Shown here: one piece after another, positions 13,912 to 22,344 of the stretch
Numbering within the stretch: the stretch's first letter is position 1
Layout of the letters: each line of letters opens with the position of its first letter
Origin: a virus
Direction: 5' to 3' (one strand)
DNA length: 24,321 nt
IMG/VR virus record: IMGVR_UViG_3300030331_000212
Location: 1 to 24,321 of that record
Notes under the pieces: model-generated
What the model was told of the DNA's origin: nothing
The model's database searches: none
What the model saw: only the letters and a program-made list of their open reading frames with translations
Made by a program: the position numbers and the translations under genes

Positions 13912-14790
13912 ATGAGTATAACTTTAAAAAGACCAATGTTTAGAAAAGGCGGAGAAGTCATGGAAGGTGTCATGACTGGTATTAAACCTAGAGAGATGTT
14001 TCAAGATAAAGGTATGTCAAATGAAATGGCAGACCAATTAAAAAATATTCAAAGCAGAGTTAATTTAGTTGATGCTGTTGCTGGAGCAGGGGCTAGTCCG
14101 TTAGCAAATCCATTAACACAATTTTTATTACAAACAGGTGCTAATCTTATAGGTGGTACTGCAGCTGGTGGCACAAAACTACAAGAAATTGTAGGTGCAG
14201 CCAAAGGGCCATTAGATAAAGCTGTTAAAGCTCAACAATTAAGAGATGCAAGTAGAAGAAAAATAGCTGCATCTTTAATAGGAAAAATGGGCACGGGTGG
14301 TTTACAAAAATATATTTTACAAGCACGAGATGCATTTAAATTTGATCCTAAATTAAAAGCTCAATATGGTGGTAACGTGCAAAAGTATGCCTTAGAATTA
14401 TTTAACCAAGATAGATTTAGACAAGGTAAATCATCAGAAACTATTTTAAGAGAAACTTTAAATACTGAAGCTGAAGGCATAATGAAAAGAGAGAGAAATA
14501 GAGCAACTAAACAATCTTATTTCATACCATCAGCAGCTAAAGATATAGCTGAAGCAAAAGACGCTTTAGTAAAAAACAAAACATTTCAAGAGGGTACATT
14601 TAATATAGATACTAATCTATATTACCTACCACCGGAGAGTGATTATAAACCGGGTGAGAAAAAAGGAACATTAATTCCAGAAGACACAGATAGATTATCA
14701 ATTAATAATCTCTACTATAATTATAATGATAAAACATGGTATCTTTATGACGGTGTAACACTGACGCCCAAGTTTAAAACAAAGAGGTAA
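13912..14790 (+). CDS. Conserved virion-module protein of unknown function
   Basis: 292 aa. It begins MSITLKRPMFRKGGEVMEGV, an opening that I recognise from many marine phage genomes as 'KRPMFR(K/R)GGE(V)xxGIMTG'. Next comes a helical region with a Gly/Ala stretch (LANPLTQFLLQTGANLIGGT), then a basic helical middle and a C-terminal part rich in Tyr and Asn (NNLYYNYNDKTWYLYDGVTL). It starts 2 nt after the previous stop. The neighbours on both sides are internal-type proteins, so it probably belongs to the same ejected or core complex. No catalytic motif is visible. Confidence 0.7.
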   Translation: MSITLKRPMFRKGGEVMEGVMTGIKPREMFQDKGMSNEMADQLKNIQSRVNLVDAVAGAGASPLANPLTQFLLQTGANLIGGTAAGGTKLQEIVGAAKGPLDKAVKAQQLRDASRRKIAASLIGKMGTGGLQKYILQARDAFKFDPKLKAQYGGNVQKYALELFNQDRFRQGKSSETILRETLNTEAEGIMKRERNRATKQSYFIPSAAKDIAEAKDALVKNKTFQEGTFNIDTNLYYLPPESDYKPGEKKGTLIPEDTDRLSINNLYYNYNDKTWYLYDGVTLTPKFKTKR

Positions 14791-14796
14791 TTTCAT

Positions 14797-17700
14797 ATGA
14801 TTGATGAAAGAGAATTTATCCTCATTGAAGAAGATGAATTACTAGAAGAAGATAAAGTAGAAGATATTCCAAAAGACGCTGAGTTTAATTTAGAAACAGT
14901 AGAAGAAGAAACAGAAGAGCCTATTGGCCTTGATGCATTAAAAGAAAAAGGCATTATATCAAAAGATAGTGTTACTGGAACTTTTATTGAAGAACAAGTT
15001 AGAGGTATCAGTAAAATTGTAGATAAAGTTCAAGGTAAAGAAGTAGAAGAAGATGTATCTCTTGTAGAATCTTTGGTGGGCGCAGGCATCAGTGCTGGTA
15101 TAAAAATACCAAAAGGACTTATAACGTTTGGAACTTTACTTACTGATATATTTAGAGATGAAAATTTACCAGTAGATGAAACGTTAACAGCAAAATTTAA
15201 CGAAGCTTTTGATCAAACAACGTTAGGTAAAATAGAACAAGCATCCTCAGAAGTTGCAAGAGAAACAGCGGCTGGTAAAATTACAGAGGCTGTCGGTCAA
15301 TTATATGGTGCAGGAAAAATTGCACAAAAGACAGCTATACCTGTAATAGAAAAAGGATCTCAAAAAGTTAGACAATTGGTAAGTGCTATTAAAGGCGGTA
15401 GATATGTTAAAACTACAAACAATGTAAACGCAGCAAGAGCTGTAAAAAAAGCAAATGATTTAAATAGAATAACAGGAAAAGATAAATTTATAGCTATCGC
15501 TGTAGGTGGAGGAGTTGGAGGTGGTTTTATTGTATCAGATGTAGAAGACATAGGCACATTTGGTGATTGGGACTTTTTAGATTTTTTACCTACAGGATTA
15601 GATAGAGAACAAAAAAATTTAGGTGCAGAAGACGCGCAAAGACAGTTATTAAATAGATTAAAGTTTGGAGCTGAACTTGGTTTTCCTATTATACCAGCTG
15701 TGGTGGGCACAGGTAAAATTGGTAAACTTCTCGTGCAAAAAGGTAAAGATCTTGCGTATAGTGATAGTATGCTAGAAAGGTGGATAGATAGGTTTGTTGG
15801 TAAACCATTTAGATCTAGAAGTAATAAGACACAAGAATTATTTGACGGTATACAAAAATTAGAAGGTAAAAAGTCTGCTATAAAATCATTAGCAAAAGAT
15901 GCTGCTAGAGACTTTGATGATAGATTAAGAGAGATATCAAAAGAAACGAGTGGCGCGGCGCTAGCAATTAAAGATCCGGATAGTTTTTCTAAAATTGTAT
16001 CTGAATTTATGTTTAAAAGCACTGACGATGTTGTAACAAAAAACAAAATAATTTTTCCTGGATTTTCAAAAAAAGGCACAAAAAAGTTTACAGAGTCTTT
16101 AGATAAATTAGGTGTATCAAAAGGTTCTATTAACAAAATAGTATCTGATGCTACATCTTTTAGAGAAACTGCAGCTGGATTAAAAGATTTAATTGCAGCT
16201 AGTAAAAGTGTAACAGTGGGAAAAGAAAAATTAAATAAAATATTAAACCAAAGAGTTAAAGATATTTTATCTGTAGATTATAAAATTATTGATGACAACA
16301 GAGGCTTGTTTAATGGTTTTAGACCTGCAGCTGAGGATATTAAAAGAGTCGCTAATATTTTAAAAAGATATGCAAGAGACAACGGAAAAACATTAGATGA
16401 CGCTACAGCTAATAAATTAGTTAATGATATAACTAAAAATGCATATAGAGATAGAACAACAAAAGAATTATTGTTTGATATTGGAGAGCAAAGTGCGTTA
16501 GCTGACTCTGCTGTGCAGAGAGTTAATATGGGTAAGTATATAACCACGGGTAAATTTAAACCTGATGGAAAAGGTGGACTAATACAAACAGAATCTGATC
16601 TTAATGCATTTAAAAAACTATTTGGTGAGTATAGAGATGCACAAAAAGGTATTTATAATGTAGCATCTGAACTTGCAGAAACAGTTGCAAGAGACAACTT
16701 TTATCAAACATTATTAGATGATAGCAAAAGAATTGCAGCAGCTTTGAAACAAGGTAATCCTGATATTCTTAGAGGTCAAATAGGAAGACCTATATTTTTT
16801 AGAAACTATAATGATGCTGTAGTAAATTTACCAAATCAAGAAATATCTAAAGTACCTTTAAGTTTAAAATCAGGTCTACCAGAAACAATTTATAAAAGTC
16901 CGTTGGATGGATACTTTACAACAGTGCCATATGCTGAAGCTATTAGAGTGGGGGACGCTGTAATAGGTAGTGGAATTACAAGAAGTTTAGCTTATAGAAT
17001 GATAAACTTAATACCAAAAGGTTTTTCACAGGCTGCAAAAACCATTTTGGGTCCTTTTACACACGCTAGAAACTTTTTCTCTTCTATGTTTACAACAATA
17101 CACAGAGGAAACATTTTTATACCACCATCAAAGATTGCAGAATTTTTAAATAGATCTAGAAAAACTGTGCAGCCACAGTTGTTATATAGAATGACAGGTA
17201 ATCCAAAATTTAGAAATATGCCTGAAGATCAATCTCTTTACAGATTTTTATTAGAGGAAGGTGTTACTAATCAAAACATCGTGGCTAGAGAACTAGAGGG
17301 TATCTTCTCTGACATAACACAAGTTAGAACAGCTAACATGTCAGCTGATCAGTTTTTTAATAAAATATTAAATACAGGCACACGTAAATTTAAAAAATTG
17401 TATGGTGTAGCACAAGATTTATACACGGCAGAAGATGACTTTTTTAGAGTATATAATTTTTTAGCTGAGTTTTATAAATTAGATAATGCATTTAATGTTG
17501 CAATTAAAAAAGGTATTAAAGATATAAATGGTAAAGTTGTAACACAAGCTAGTAAACCAACAGATCTTGAGTTGATGAAAGAGGCGGCACAGATTGTAAG
17601 AGAGACTGTGCCTAATTATGCATACGTATCTGATTTTGTAAAAAGCGTTAGACGTTCACCACTTGGAAGTTTCGCAGCTTTCCCTGCAGAAATATATAGA

Positions 17701-19002
17701 ACAGGTGTAAACACGACTGCAAGGGGATTAAAAGAAATAAAAGATCCTATAAGAAAACAAATTGGTTATAATAGTTTAATAGGTCAAGCAACTACTTACA
17801 CTGCAATACCTGTAATAGCTACAGAAGGATTTAGATATTTATATGGAATAACTAGAGAACAAGTTAGTGCTTTAAGAGAAGTATTACCTACGTGGTCAGA
17901 GGATAACACTATTTTACCCGTATATGAAAATGGTAAATACAAATATATAGATTTTAGTCATGGCTTTTTCTATGACACAATGATTCAACCTGTGCAAACT
18001 ACAGTGGCTCAAGTGCAAAGAGATCCTAATGCACCTTTAGTTCCACAACTTTTAGATGGTATGATAAAAGCCACAGGAAAAGTATTTGAACCTTTCATAT
18101 CAGAGTCCATTTGGACAGAAACAGTGGCTGATATTTTTATTAGAAAAGGTAGAACAAAAGAGGGAAGACAGCTTTGGAATGATAGAATGTCACCAGGTGA
18201 TAAATTTGCAGCAGCCGTGCAATATGCAGCTAAAGCATTGTCACCAGGATCTGCAGAACAGGTAAGACGATTATATAAAGCTGCAACAGATCAAACTTTA
18301 AAAGGTACGAAATATGAAATACCTGATGAACTTATGGGGCTATTTGGATTTAGAAAAGTGCCTGTTAATCTTGAAAAAACCCTTAACTTTAGAATACAAG
18401 AATTTAAAAGAGATGAACGAGCAGAACGTAATTTAATATATAGAGGTACAAGAACAGGAGATCCTGTCAAAGATGTAAATCAAATTATTAGACAATACAT
18501 AGAGGCTAATAAACAAAGATTAGAAACATACAACAAAATGCGTAGGTTGTATGATGCTGTAAAAGTTTTAGGTATGAGAGATAAAAAAATAGCTGAAGAA
18601 TTTGATGATCGAAATGCTTTAGATCTGTATGGTTTCATAGAAAATAACAAATTTAAACCGTTCTCTATAAGTGACAACGTAATTGCAGCATATGAAAAAG
18701 AATCAAAAGAAAAAAATATACCCAATCCTTTAAATAACCAAGTATTAAAACAACTTGGTAAAATAGAAAACAAGCTTTACAAACAAAAATTAAACCAACC
18801 TTTTATAATAAATGAAGAAGAGTATTTATTACCAGAACCAGATACTAGCATGGTGCCACCATTACCAGAGCAACCTATGCCAAACGCTGCAGTAGTACAG
18901 ACTCCACCACCAGTAAATCAAACTGGGTTGACTATGACAGAGCAAGCGTTATTATCAGAAGAAGAAAAAATGATGAAACTAAGAGATAGAGGATTAGTAT
19001 AA
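14797..19002 (+). CDS. Giant internal virion (ejection-type) protein, 1401 aa
   Basis: The largest gene in the window. The N-terminus (1-45) is very acidic (EREFILIEEDELLEEDKVED). A hydrophobic Gly-rich segment (AIAVGGGVGGGFIVSDVEDI, near 232-251) is followed by GTFGDWDFLDFLPTGLD. The middle is long, basic and helical, with the landmarks LGPFTHARNFFSSMFTT and YTAEDDFFRVYNFLAEFYKL, then VPNYAYVSDFVKSVRRSPLG. The C-terminal 65 residues are Pro-rich (MVPPLPEQPMPNAAVVQTPP) and end ALLSEEEKMMKLRDRGLV. I recall this arrangement from marine podoviruses, where it fits the position of T7 gp16 or P22 gp16-like ejection proteins. I cannot see a lytic transglycosylase catalytic motif. Start at 14797 has AGAGG about 9 nt upstream. 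Confidence 0.75.
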   Translation: MIDEREFILIEEDELLEEDKVEDIPKDAEFNLETVEEETEEPIGLDALKEKGIISKDSVTGTFIEEQVRGISKIVDKVQGKEVEEDVSLVESLVGAGISAGIKIPKGLITFGTLLTDIFRDENLPVDETLTAKFNEAFDQTTLGKIEQASSEVARETAAGKITEAVGQLYGAGKIAQKTAIPVIEKGSQKVRQLVSAIKGGRYVKTTNNVNAARAVKKANDLNRITGKDKFIAIAVGGGVGGGFIVSDVEDIGTFGDWDFLDFLPTGLDREQKNLGAEDAQRQLLNRLKFGAELGFPIIPAVVGTGKIGKLLVQKGKDLAYSDSMLERWIDRFVGKPFRSRSNKTQELFDGIQKLEGKKSAIKSLAKDAARDFDDRLREISKETSGAALAIKDPDSFSKIVSEFMFKSTDDVVTKNKIIFPGFSKKGTKKFTESLDKLGVSKGSINKIVSDATSFRETAAGLKDLIAASKSVTVGKEKLNKILNQRVKDILSVDYKIIDDNRGLFNGFRPAAEDIKRVANILKRYARDNGKTLDDATANKLVNDITKNAYRDRTTKELLFDIGEQSALADSAVQRVNMGKYITTGKFKPDGKGGLIQTESDLNAFKKLFGEYRDAQKGIYNVASELAETVARDNFYQTLLDDSKRIAAALKQGNPDILRGQIGRPIFFRNYNDAVVNLPNQEISKVPLSLKSGLPETIYKSPLDGYFTTVPYAEAIRVGDAVIGSGITRSLAYRMINLIPKGFSQAAKTILGPFTHARNFFSSMFTTIHRGNIFIPPSKIAEFLNRSRKTVQPQLLYRMTGNPKFRNMPEDQSLYRFLLEEGVTNQNIVARELEGIFSDITQVRTANMSADQFFNKILNTGTRKFKKLYGVAQDLYTAEDDFFRVYNFLAEFYKLDNAFNVAIKKGIKDINGKVVTQASKPTDLELMKEAAQIVRETVPNYAYVSDFVKSVRRSPLGSFAAFPAEIYRTGVNTTARGLKEIKDPIRKQIGYNSLIGQATTYTAIPVIATEGFRYLYGITREQVSALREVLPTWSEDNTILPVYENGKYKYIDFSHGFFYDTMIQPVQTTVAQVQRDPNAPLVPQLLDGMIKATGKVFEPFISESIWTETVADIFIRKGRTKEGRQLWNDRMSPGDKFAAAVQYAAKALSPGSAEQVRRLYKAATDQTLKGTKYEIPDELMGLFGFRKVPVNLEKTLNFRIQEFKRDERAERNLIYRGTRTGDPVKDVNQIIRQYIEANKQRLETYNKMRRLYDAVKVLGMRDKKIAEEFDDRNALDLYGFIENNKFKPFSISDNVIAAYEKESKEKNIPNPLNNQVLKQLGKIENKLYKQKLNQPFIINEEEYLLPEPDTSMVPPLPEQPMPNAAVVQTPPPVNQTGLTMTEQALLSEEEKMMKLRDRGLV

Positions 19003-19679
19003 TGGTAGCATTTTCAGATAGTAGTAGAGGACAAACGATGGAGGACACGTTCAGTGCAGCTGCGTCTGGAGGAGCCACAAATCCTGGTGGATTTGGAAAC
19101 AATGGCGGAGGTAATGATAACAATGATCCTTATCAAGGTTTTGTACAAGCATCACAACCAAGAGGCTTGTCAGCAATAGAACGTGCAGTTGAAAATACCG
19201 TTCAAAAAACAAAAGATTATCTTTCAAATCCTGTTAATCAAAGAGGTATAATAGGTGGTTTATTAGGTGGACTTTTATTAGGACCGTTTGGAGCTTTTCT
19301 TGGTGGATCACTTGGACAAAGGTATGGCGGAAACGTATCAAGTTTTTTTCAAGGTCCAGAAACAAATACTGATGACACAGAAATAGATATGTTAAAAAGA
19401 GCTGGGTTGTTACCAAATCAATTTACAATGCCAATGAATAAACCCAATATACCTTTTTTAACAGAGGGTGGTATTACAACTTTGAGAGATTTTCCTAACA
19501 TATCAAATCAAGTGGCTGAAATAACTAAAATGCAACAAAAAGCTTTAGATAAACAAAAAATGGGACTTAATACAGGACTTTTTACTATTGAGGATATTCA
19601 AAAAAATATTGAACCTTTAGGAAATCCTAAAAGTCCAGCTACGATTGAAGAAATTAAAGAATATTACGGAATAGTATAA
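19002..19679 (+). CDS. Glycine-zipper protein, membrane-active virion or lysis-associated candidate
   Basis: 225 aa. The N-terminus is disordered and Gly/Asn-rich (NPGGFGNNGGGNDNND). A glycine-zipper hydrophobic segment covers about 82-110 (GIIGGLLGGLLLGPFGAFLG), the type that can insert into membranes as a helical pair. The C-terminal part includes FLTEGGITTL, a GG motif similar to those in the 457-aa and 292-aa proteins. Its ATG overlaps the stop of the 1401-aa gene by one base and its stop overlaps the next ATG in the same way. It could be an ejected protein that helps DNA cross the inner membrane, or an accessory to lysis; its place between an ejection protein and a holin-like gene fits either. 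Confidence 0.65.
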   Translation: MVAFSDSSRGQTMEDTFSAAASGGATNPGGFGNNGGGNDNNDPYQGFVQASQPRGLSAIERAVENTVQKTKDYLSNPVNQRGIIGGLLGGLLLGPFGAFLGGSLGQRYGGNVSSFFQGPETNTDDTEIDMLKRAGLLPNQFTMPMNKPNIPFLTEGGITTLRDFPNISNQVAEITKMQQKALDKQKMGLNTGLFTIEDIQKNIEPLGNPKSPATIEEIKEYYGIV

Positions 19680-19888
19680 TGCCAAACGGAAAACCACCAA
19701 AGACAACTGGCGAACATTTAGTATCTCTCTACGGATACGTGCAAGGTTTTAAGAGACAAATAGATCACTTACATCAAGACATAGGAAAGTTAGAAAAGAA
19801 AACAGATACAGTTATCTATTGGATTATTGGTGGTGCGTTTACAACTATACTAACGCTTGTAGGTTTATTTAATCTATTTATACATTAG
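19679..19888 (+). CDS. Single-span holin-like protein
   Basis: 69 aa with an N-terminal amphipathic/coil part (HLVSLYGYVQGFKRQIDHLH, then KLEKKTD) and one C-terminal transmembrane helix at about 45-67 (VIYWIIGGAFTTILTLVGLF). The order, coil then a C-terminal membrane helix, resembles XhlA-type haemolysin/holin proteins. No endolysin gene is visible next to it, so the lysis partner is outside the window or unrecognised. It overlaps the preceding gene by 1 nt and its last 4 bases overlap the end of the minus-strand helicase. The holin call is a family-level inference. Confidence 0.6.
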   Translation: MPNGKPPKTTGEHLVSLYGYVQGFKRQIDHLHQDIGKLEKKTDTVIYWIIGGAFTTILTLVGLFNLFIH

Positions 19889-21309
19889 ATCCAAGCTTTC
19901 AACTCTTCACCCATAATCTCTGTAGCAATATTAACTTTGTTACGAAGCGATTTTACAATCTTGTCATCAATGGTATCTTCAGCCATAATATCAATGTACG
20001 TCATAGGTTTTTCTTGGCCGATACGATCTATTCTAGCTTCTGATTGTTGTCTCTTCTCTAAATCATAACCGTTAGAATAATAAATCATTGTTGATGCACC
20101 TGTAAGTGTAATACCATAACCACCTGTTTGCGGTGTACCAATTATAAATCTAACAGATGAATCTTTGTCTTGTATTTTTTTAATTGCTTTTTGTCTATCA
20201 TCCGTAGTCGTATCACCGTAGTAAGTTACCACCGTATTTTCGCCATATTTTTTTGATATAGCCTCTACAATTTTTTCTATGTCATGTCTGTAATGAGCCC
20301 ATATTACAGCTTTACCCTCTACTTCCTCTAGTATGTCCATTAATTCTGAAATACGATTGTTTTTAAGATCCTGCACCGTGCCATCATTTGACTTAAAATG
20401 ACCACAAGTTATTTGATGTAATCTCATAAGCTGTGTAATTACAGTTGCAGATGTAACCATTTTACCATTTAAGAATGCAATAGCTTCTTGTTTCATTTGT
20501 TTATACACTTTCTTTTGTTCATCTGTGAGTTCTACTGTTCTTTTCATAAATGTTTTTTTAGGTAGATCTAGACAATCATCTTTTAATACACGATATGAAA
20601 AAGGTTTTAATTTTTCTGATAGCTCTGCTAGATTTCTATATCCAACTACAATTTCAACTTGTCTACCAGATACATTTATCTTTCTACACACTGCGTATCT
20701 AGTTTTAAATACATAATATGATGATTGATCTAATAAATAAGGGTCTAAAAAATAACATTGTGTAAATAAATCTAAAGGTGATTTTGTAACTGGAGAACCT
20801 GTGAGTATTCTTCTGTATTTAGTAAATTGTTTTAAATAAATTATATTTTTAGTTCTTTTTGCTGCAGGGTTTTTTATAGTCGTAGACTCGTCTATGCCCA
20901 TTAATGCATTGTGACTAGATAAAAACTTCTCTGCAAACTGCATACCTTTTTTAGTAGAGAATGCTTCTACGTTCATAATTAATATATGAAGTTCTGCGCC
21001 TGTGGCAAACAAAGGTTTTAAGTCTAGTGCATCAGGTTTAGTTTTCCATAAACCCACCTTTTTCTGTATGTAATCAGGCATATGGTTTGGTATTTCTTGA
21101 TCAAACCAGTTTTTATACACACCTTTCGGTGCAACAATCAAAGCTCCATTTATTTTGCCAGCGTTGTAAAGCATGGCAATGTTATCAATCAATACTTTAG
21201 ATTTACCGGTACCCATTTCCATAAAATACGCAAAGACTTCTTTATTCCAAGACATCTCAAGCGCTTTCTTTTGATGAGCAAAAGGCTTGCTTTTATATTT
21301 ATAGTGCAT
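19885..21309 (-). CDS. SNF2-family helicase/ATPase
   Basis: 474 aa, the only gene I support on the minus strand. The superfamily 2 motifs are in order: a Q-like KPFAHQKKALE, Walker A EMGTGKS (31-37), VAPKGVYKNW (motif Ia), a motif II of GIDEST (D140, E141, replacing the DEAH box), RILTGSPV (motif III), VIWAHY (motif IV), then GYGITLTGAS (398-406, motif V) and QQSEARIDRIGQ (motif VI). This is a minimal SNF2 core without extra DNA-binding domains. Such proteins are common in phages, where they may help recombination, replication or remodelling of protein-DNA complexes. Divergent promoters lie upstream of its ATG (21309). It converges on the holin-like gene with a 4-nt overlap. Confidence 0.9.
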   Translation of the reverse strand: MHYKYKSKPFAHQKKALEMSWNKEVFAYFMEMGTGKSKVLIDNIAMLYNAGKINGALIVAPKGVYKNWFDQEIPNHMPDYIQKKVGLWKTKPDALDLKPLFATGAELHILIMNVEAFSTKKGMQFAEKFLSSHNALMGIDESTTIKNPAAKRTKNIIYLKQFTKYRRILTGSPVTKSPLDLFTQCYFLDPYLLDQSSYYVFKTRYAVCRKINVSGRQVEIVVGYRNLAELSEKLKPFSYRVLKDDCLDLPKKTFMKRTVELTDEQKKVYKQMKQEAIAFLNGKMVTSATVITQLMRLHQITCGHFKSNDGTVQDLKNNRISELMDILEEVEGKAVIWAHYRHDIEKIVEAISKKYGENTVVTYYGDTTTDDRQKAIKKIQDKDSSVRFIIGTPQTGGYGITLTGASTMIYYSNGYDLEKRQQSEARIDRIGQEKPMTYIDIMAEDTIDDKIVKSLRNKVNIATEIMGEELKAWI

Positions 21310-21317
21310 ATTATAAT

Positions 21318-21347
21318 TTTACTTTCTATTGCAAGCGTATATATTAT
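21318..21347 (+). promoter_or_regulatory. Candidate plus-strand promoter upstream of the 124-aa gene
   Basis: TTTACT (21318-21323), an 18-nt spacer, then TATTAT (21342-21347). Transcription would start near 21354 and leave AAGAAAG (21363-21369) just before the ATG at 21375. It overlaps the opposing minus-strand promoter. A weaker alternative is TTGCAA (21329) with TAAAAA (21352). Confidence 0.4.
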
Positions 21348-21364
21348 GTGATAAAAAATGTCAA
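21336..21364 (-). promoter_or_regulatory. Sigma70-like promoter for the SNF2 helicase
   Basis: Read on the minus strand: TTGACA (21364-21359), a 17-nt spacer and TATACG (21341-21336), so the -35 element is a perfect consensus match and the -10 is a 4/6 match. The start of transcription would fall near 21329, about 20 nt before the ATG ending at 21309. It overlaps the plus-strand promoter, so the two directions could interfere. Confidence 0.5.
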
Positions 21365-21374
21365 GAAAGTATTT

Positions 21375-21749
21375 ATGGTAGATTACGAAAAAATAAAACA
21401 TACAGATAAACAATCTATAGTATATGTCATACAAGATATACCTGGGACTAAAGCTGGTGCACCTAAAATCAATATCATAGGAGCAACACAATTTGGTAAC
21501 TTACGAGTATTACTACCAGAAAACTCACAGATTATATTGAGTCCAAATTATGTCATCACTACACTTAGACAAAAATTAAAAGAATATACTATTAGGGATT
21601 ATTTACTACTTACAGGCGATCCTGCCATAATTGGTGTGGCCTGTTCAATAGTGTCAGATATTACGAACGGAAAATACAACTTATTGAAATGGGATAAACA
21701 AGAAAGACGTTATTATCCTGTAGAAATAAATTTATATTCTAAGGGTTGA
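21375..21749 (+). CDS. Small conserved phage early protein of unknown function
   Basis: 124 aa from the ATG at 21375; a longer reading from GTG at 21348 would begin upstream of the predicted transcript start, so I prefer the shorter form. A beta-strand pattern opens the protein (QSIVYVIQDIPGTK, then FGNLRVLLPENSQIILSPNY), followed by a helix and the signature YLLLTGDPAIIGVACSIVSD, then LLKWDKQERRYYPVEIN. I recall similar proteins from marine phages as hypotheticals with 'DYLLLxGDPxxIGxA'. It may be a regulator or accessory of replication by position next to the replication genes, but nothing more can be said. Its TGA stop is inside the -35 box of the next promoter. Confidence 0.7.
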   Translation: MVDYEKIKHTDKQSIVYVIQDIPGTKAGAPKINIIGATQFGNLRVLLPENSQIILSPNYVITTLRQKLKEYTIRDYLLLTGDPAIIGVACSIVSDITNGKYNLLKWDKQERRYYPVEINLYSKG

Positions 21750-21774
21750 CATATATATTATTAACCTATATATA
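21746..21774 (+). promoter_or_regulatory. Strong sigma70-type promoter for the replication genes
   Basis: TTGACA (21746-21751), a 17-nt spacer, then TATATA (21769-21774). The -35 box is a perfect match and overlaps the TGA of the upstream gene (21747-21749). Transcription should start near 21781, just before the AAGAAAG ribosome binding site (21782-21788) and the ATG at 21791. This is the best promoter in the window and suggests early expression by the host polymerase. Confidence 0.7.
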
Positions 21775-21790
21775 AGAAAACAAGAAAGTT

Positions 21791-22342
21791 ATGACAATTG
21801 ATTTTGAAAAAGATAGGATGCAATCTGTTGAGCAGATAGATTCTGCTAAACGATTATCAGATAAGTGTATAGAACTTAAAAGTTTAGAAGATGAGATTGC
21901 TAACGCAGAAGAAAGCGTTAAAAAATTAAAAGAAAAAGCAAAACAAATTTCTACTGTAGAAATTCCAGCTATGATGGATGATATGCAGATAACAAAATTA
22001 AAGCTGAAAGATGGTGAGTCCGTAGAGATTAAAAAAATATACGGCGCATACATACCTCCAGATCAACAAGAGGCAGCTTTTACATGGCTTCGTAACAATA
22101 ACTTAGGTGATATTATCAAAAATGATATTACTGTTACCTTTGGTAAGGGCGAAGATAACAAGGCGGCAGAATATGCTGTCCTTGCAAAAGGTCAGGGGTA
22201 TGAACCAGTCCAAAAGATTGGTGTTCATCCCCAGACTTTAAAAGCAATGGTCAGAGAGCGTTTAGAGGCAAATCAAGATGTTCCATCTGATCTATTTAAA
22301 CCGTTTGAGGGTAACCAAACGAAAATAATAAGGAGAAACTAG
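21791..22342 (+). CDS. Coiled-coil early protein, replication-associated by position
   Basis: 183 aa. The N-terminal 55 residues form an acidic coiled coil (IELKSLEDEIANAEESVKKL). A small globular part follows, with KLKLKDGESVEIKKIYGAYI and FTWLRNNNLGDIIKNDITVT, and a C-terminal helix beginning VHPQTLKAMVRERLEANQDV (about 143-162) and ending DLFKPFEGNQTKIIRR. I know the pattern 'HxxTLxxxVxExLExGxxxPxDLF' from phage early genes, often beside a DNA-binding protein gene, but not a proven activity. It is the first gene after the strong promoter, and the next gene starts 2 nt after its stop. Confidence 0.7.
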   Translation: MTIDFEKDRMQSVEQIDSAKRLSDKCIELKSLEDEIANAEESVKKLKEKAKQISTVEIPAMMDDMQITKLKLKDGESVEIKKIYGAYIPPDQQEAAFTWLRNNNLGDIIKNDITVTFGKGEDNKAAEYAVLAKGQGYEPVQKIGVHPQTLKAMVRERLEANQDVPSDLFKPFEGNQTKIIRRN

Positions 22343-22344
22343 AA

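Noticed and set aside
15360-16136. 258-aa open frame on the minus strand inside the 1401-aa gene
   Set aside because: Composition is Ser/Leu/Pro-rich as expected from the complement of a Lys/Asp-rich gene; no ribosome binding site or domain.
19861-19930. Bidirectional terminator between the holin-like gene and the helicase
   Set aside because: No GC-rich stem with flanking A/T tracts is visible; the genes simply overlap by 4 nt.
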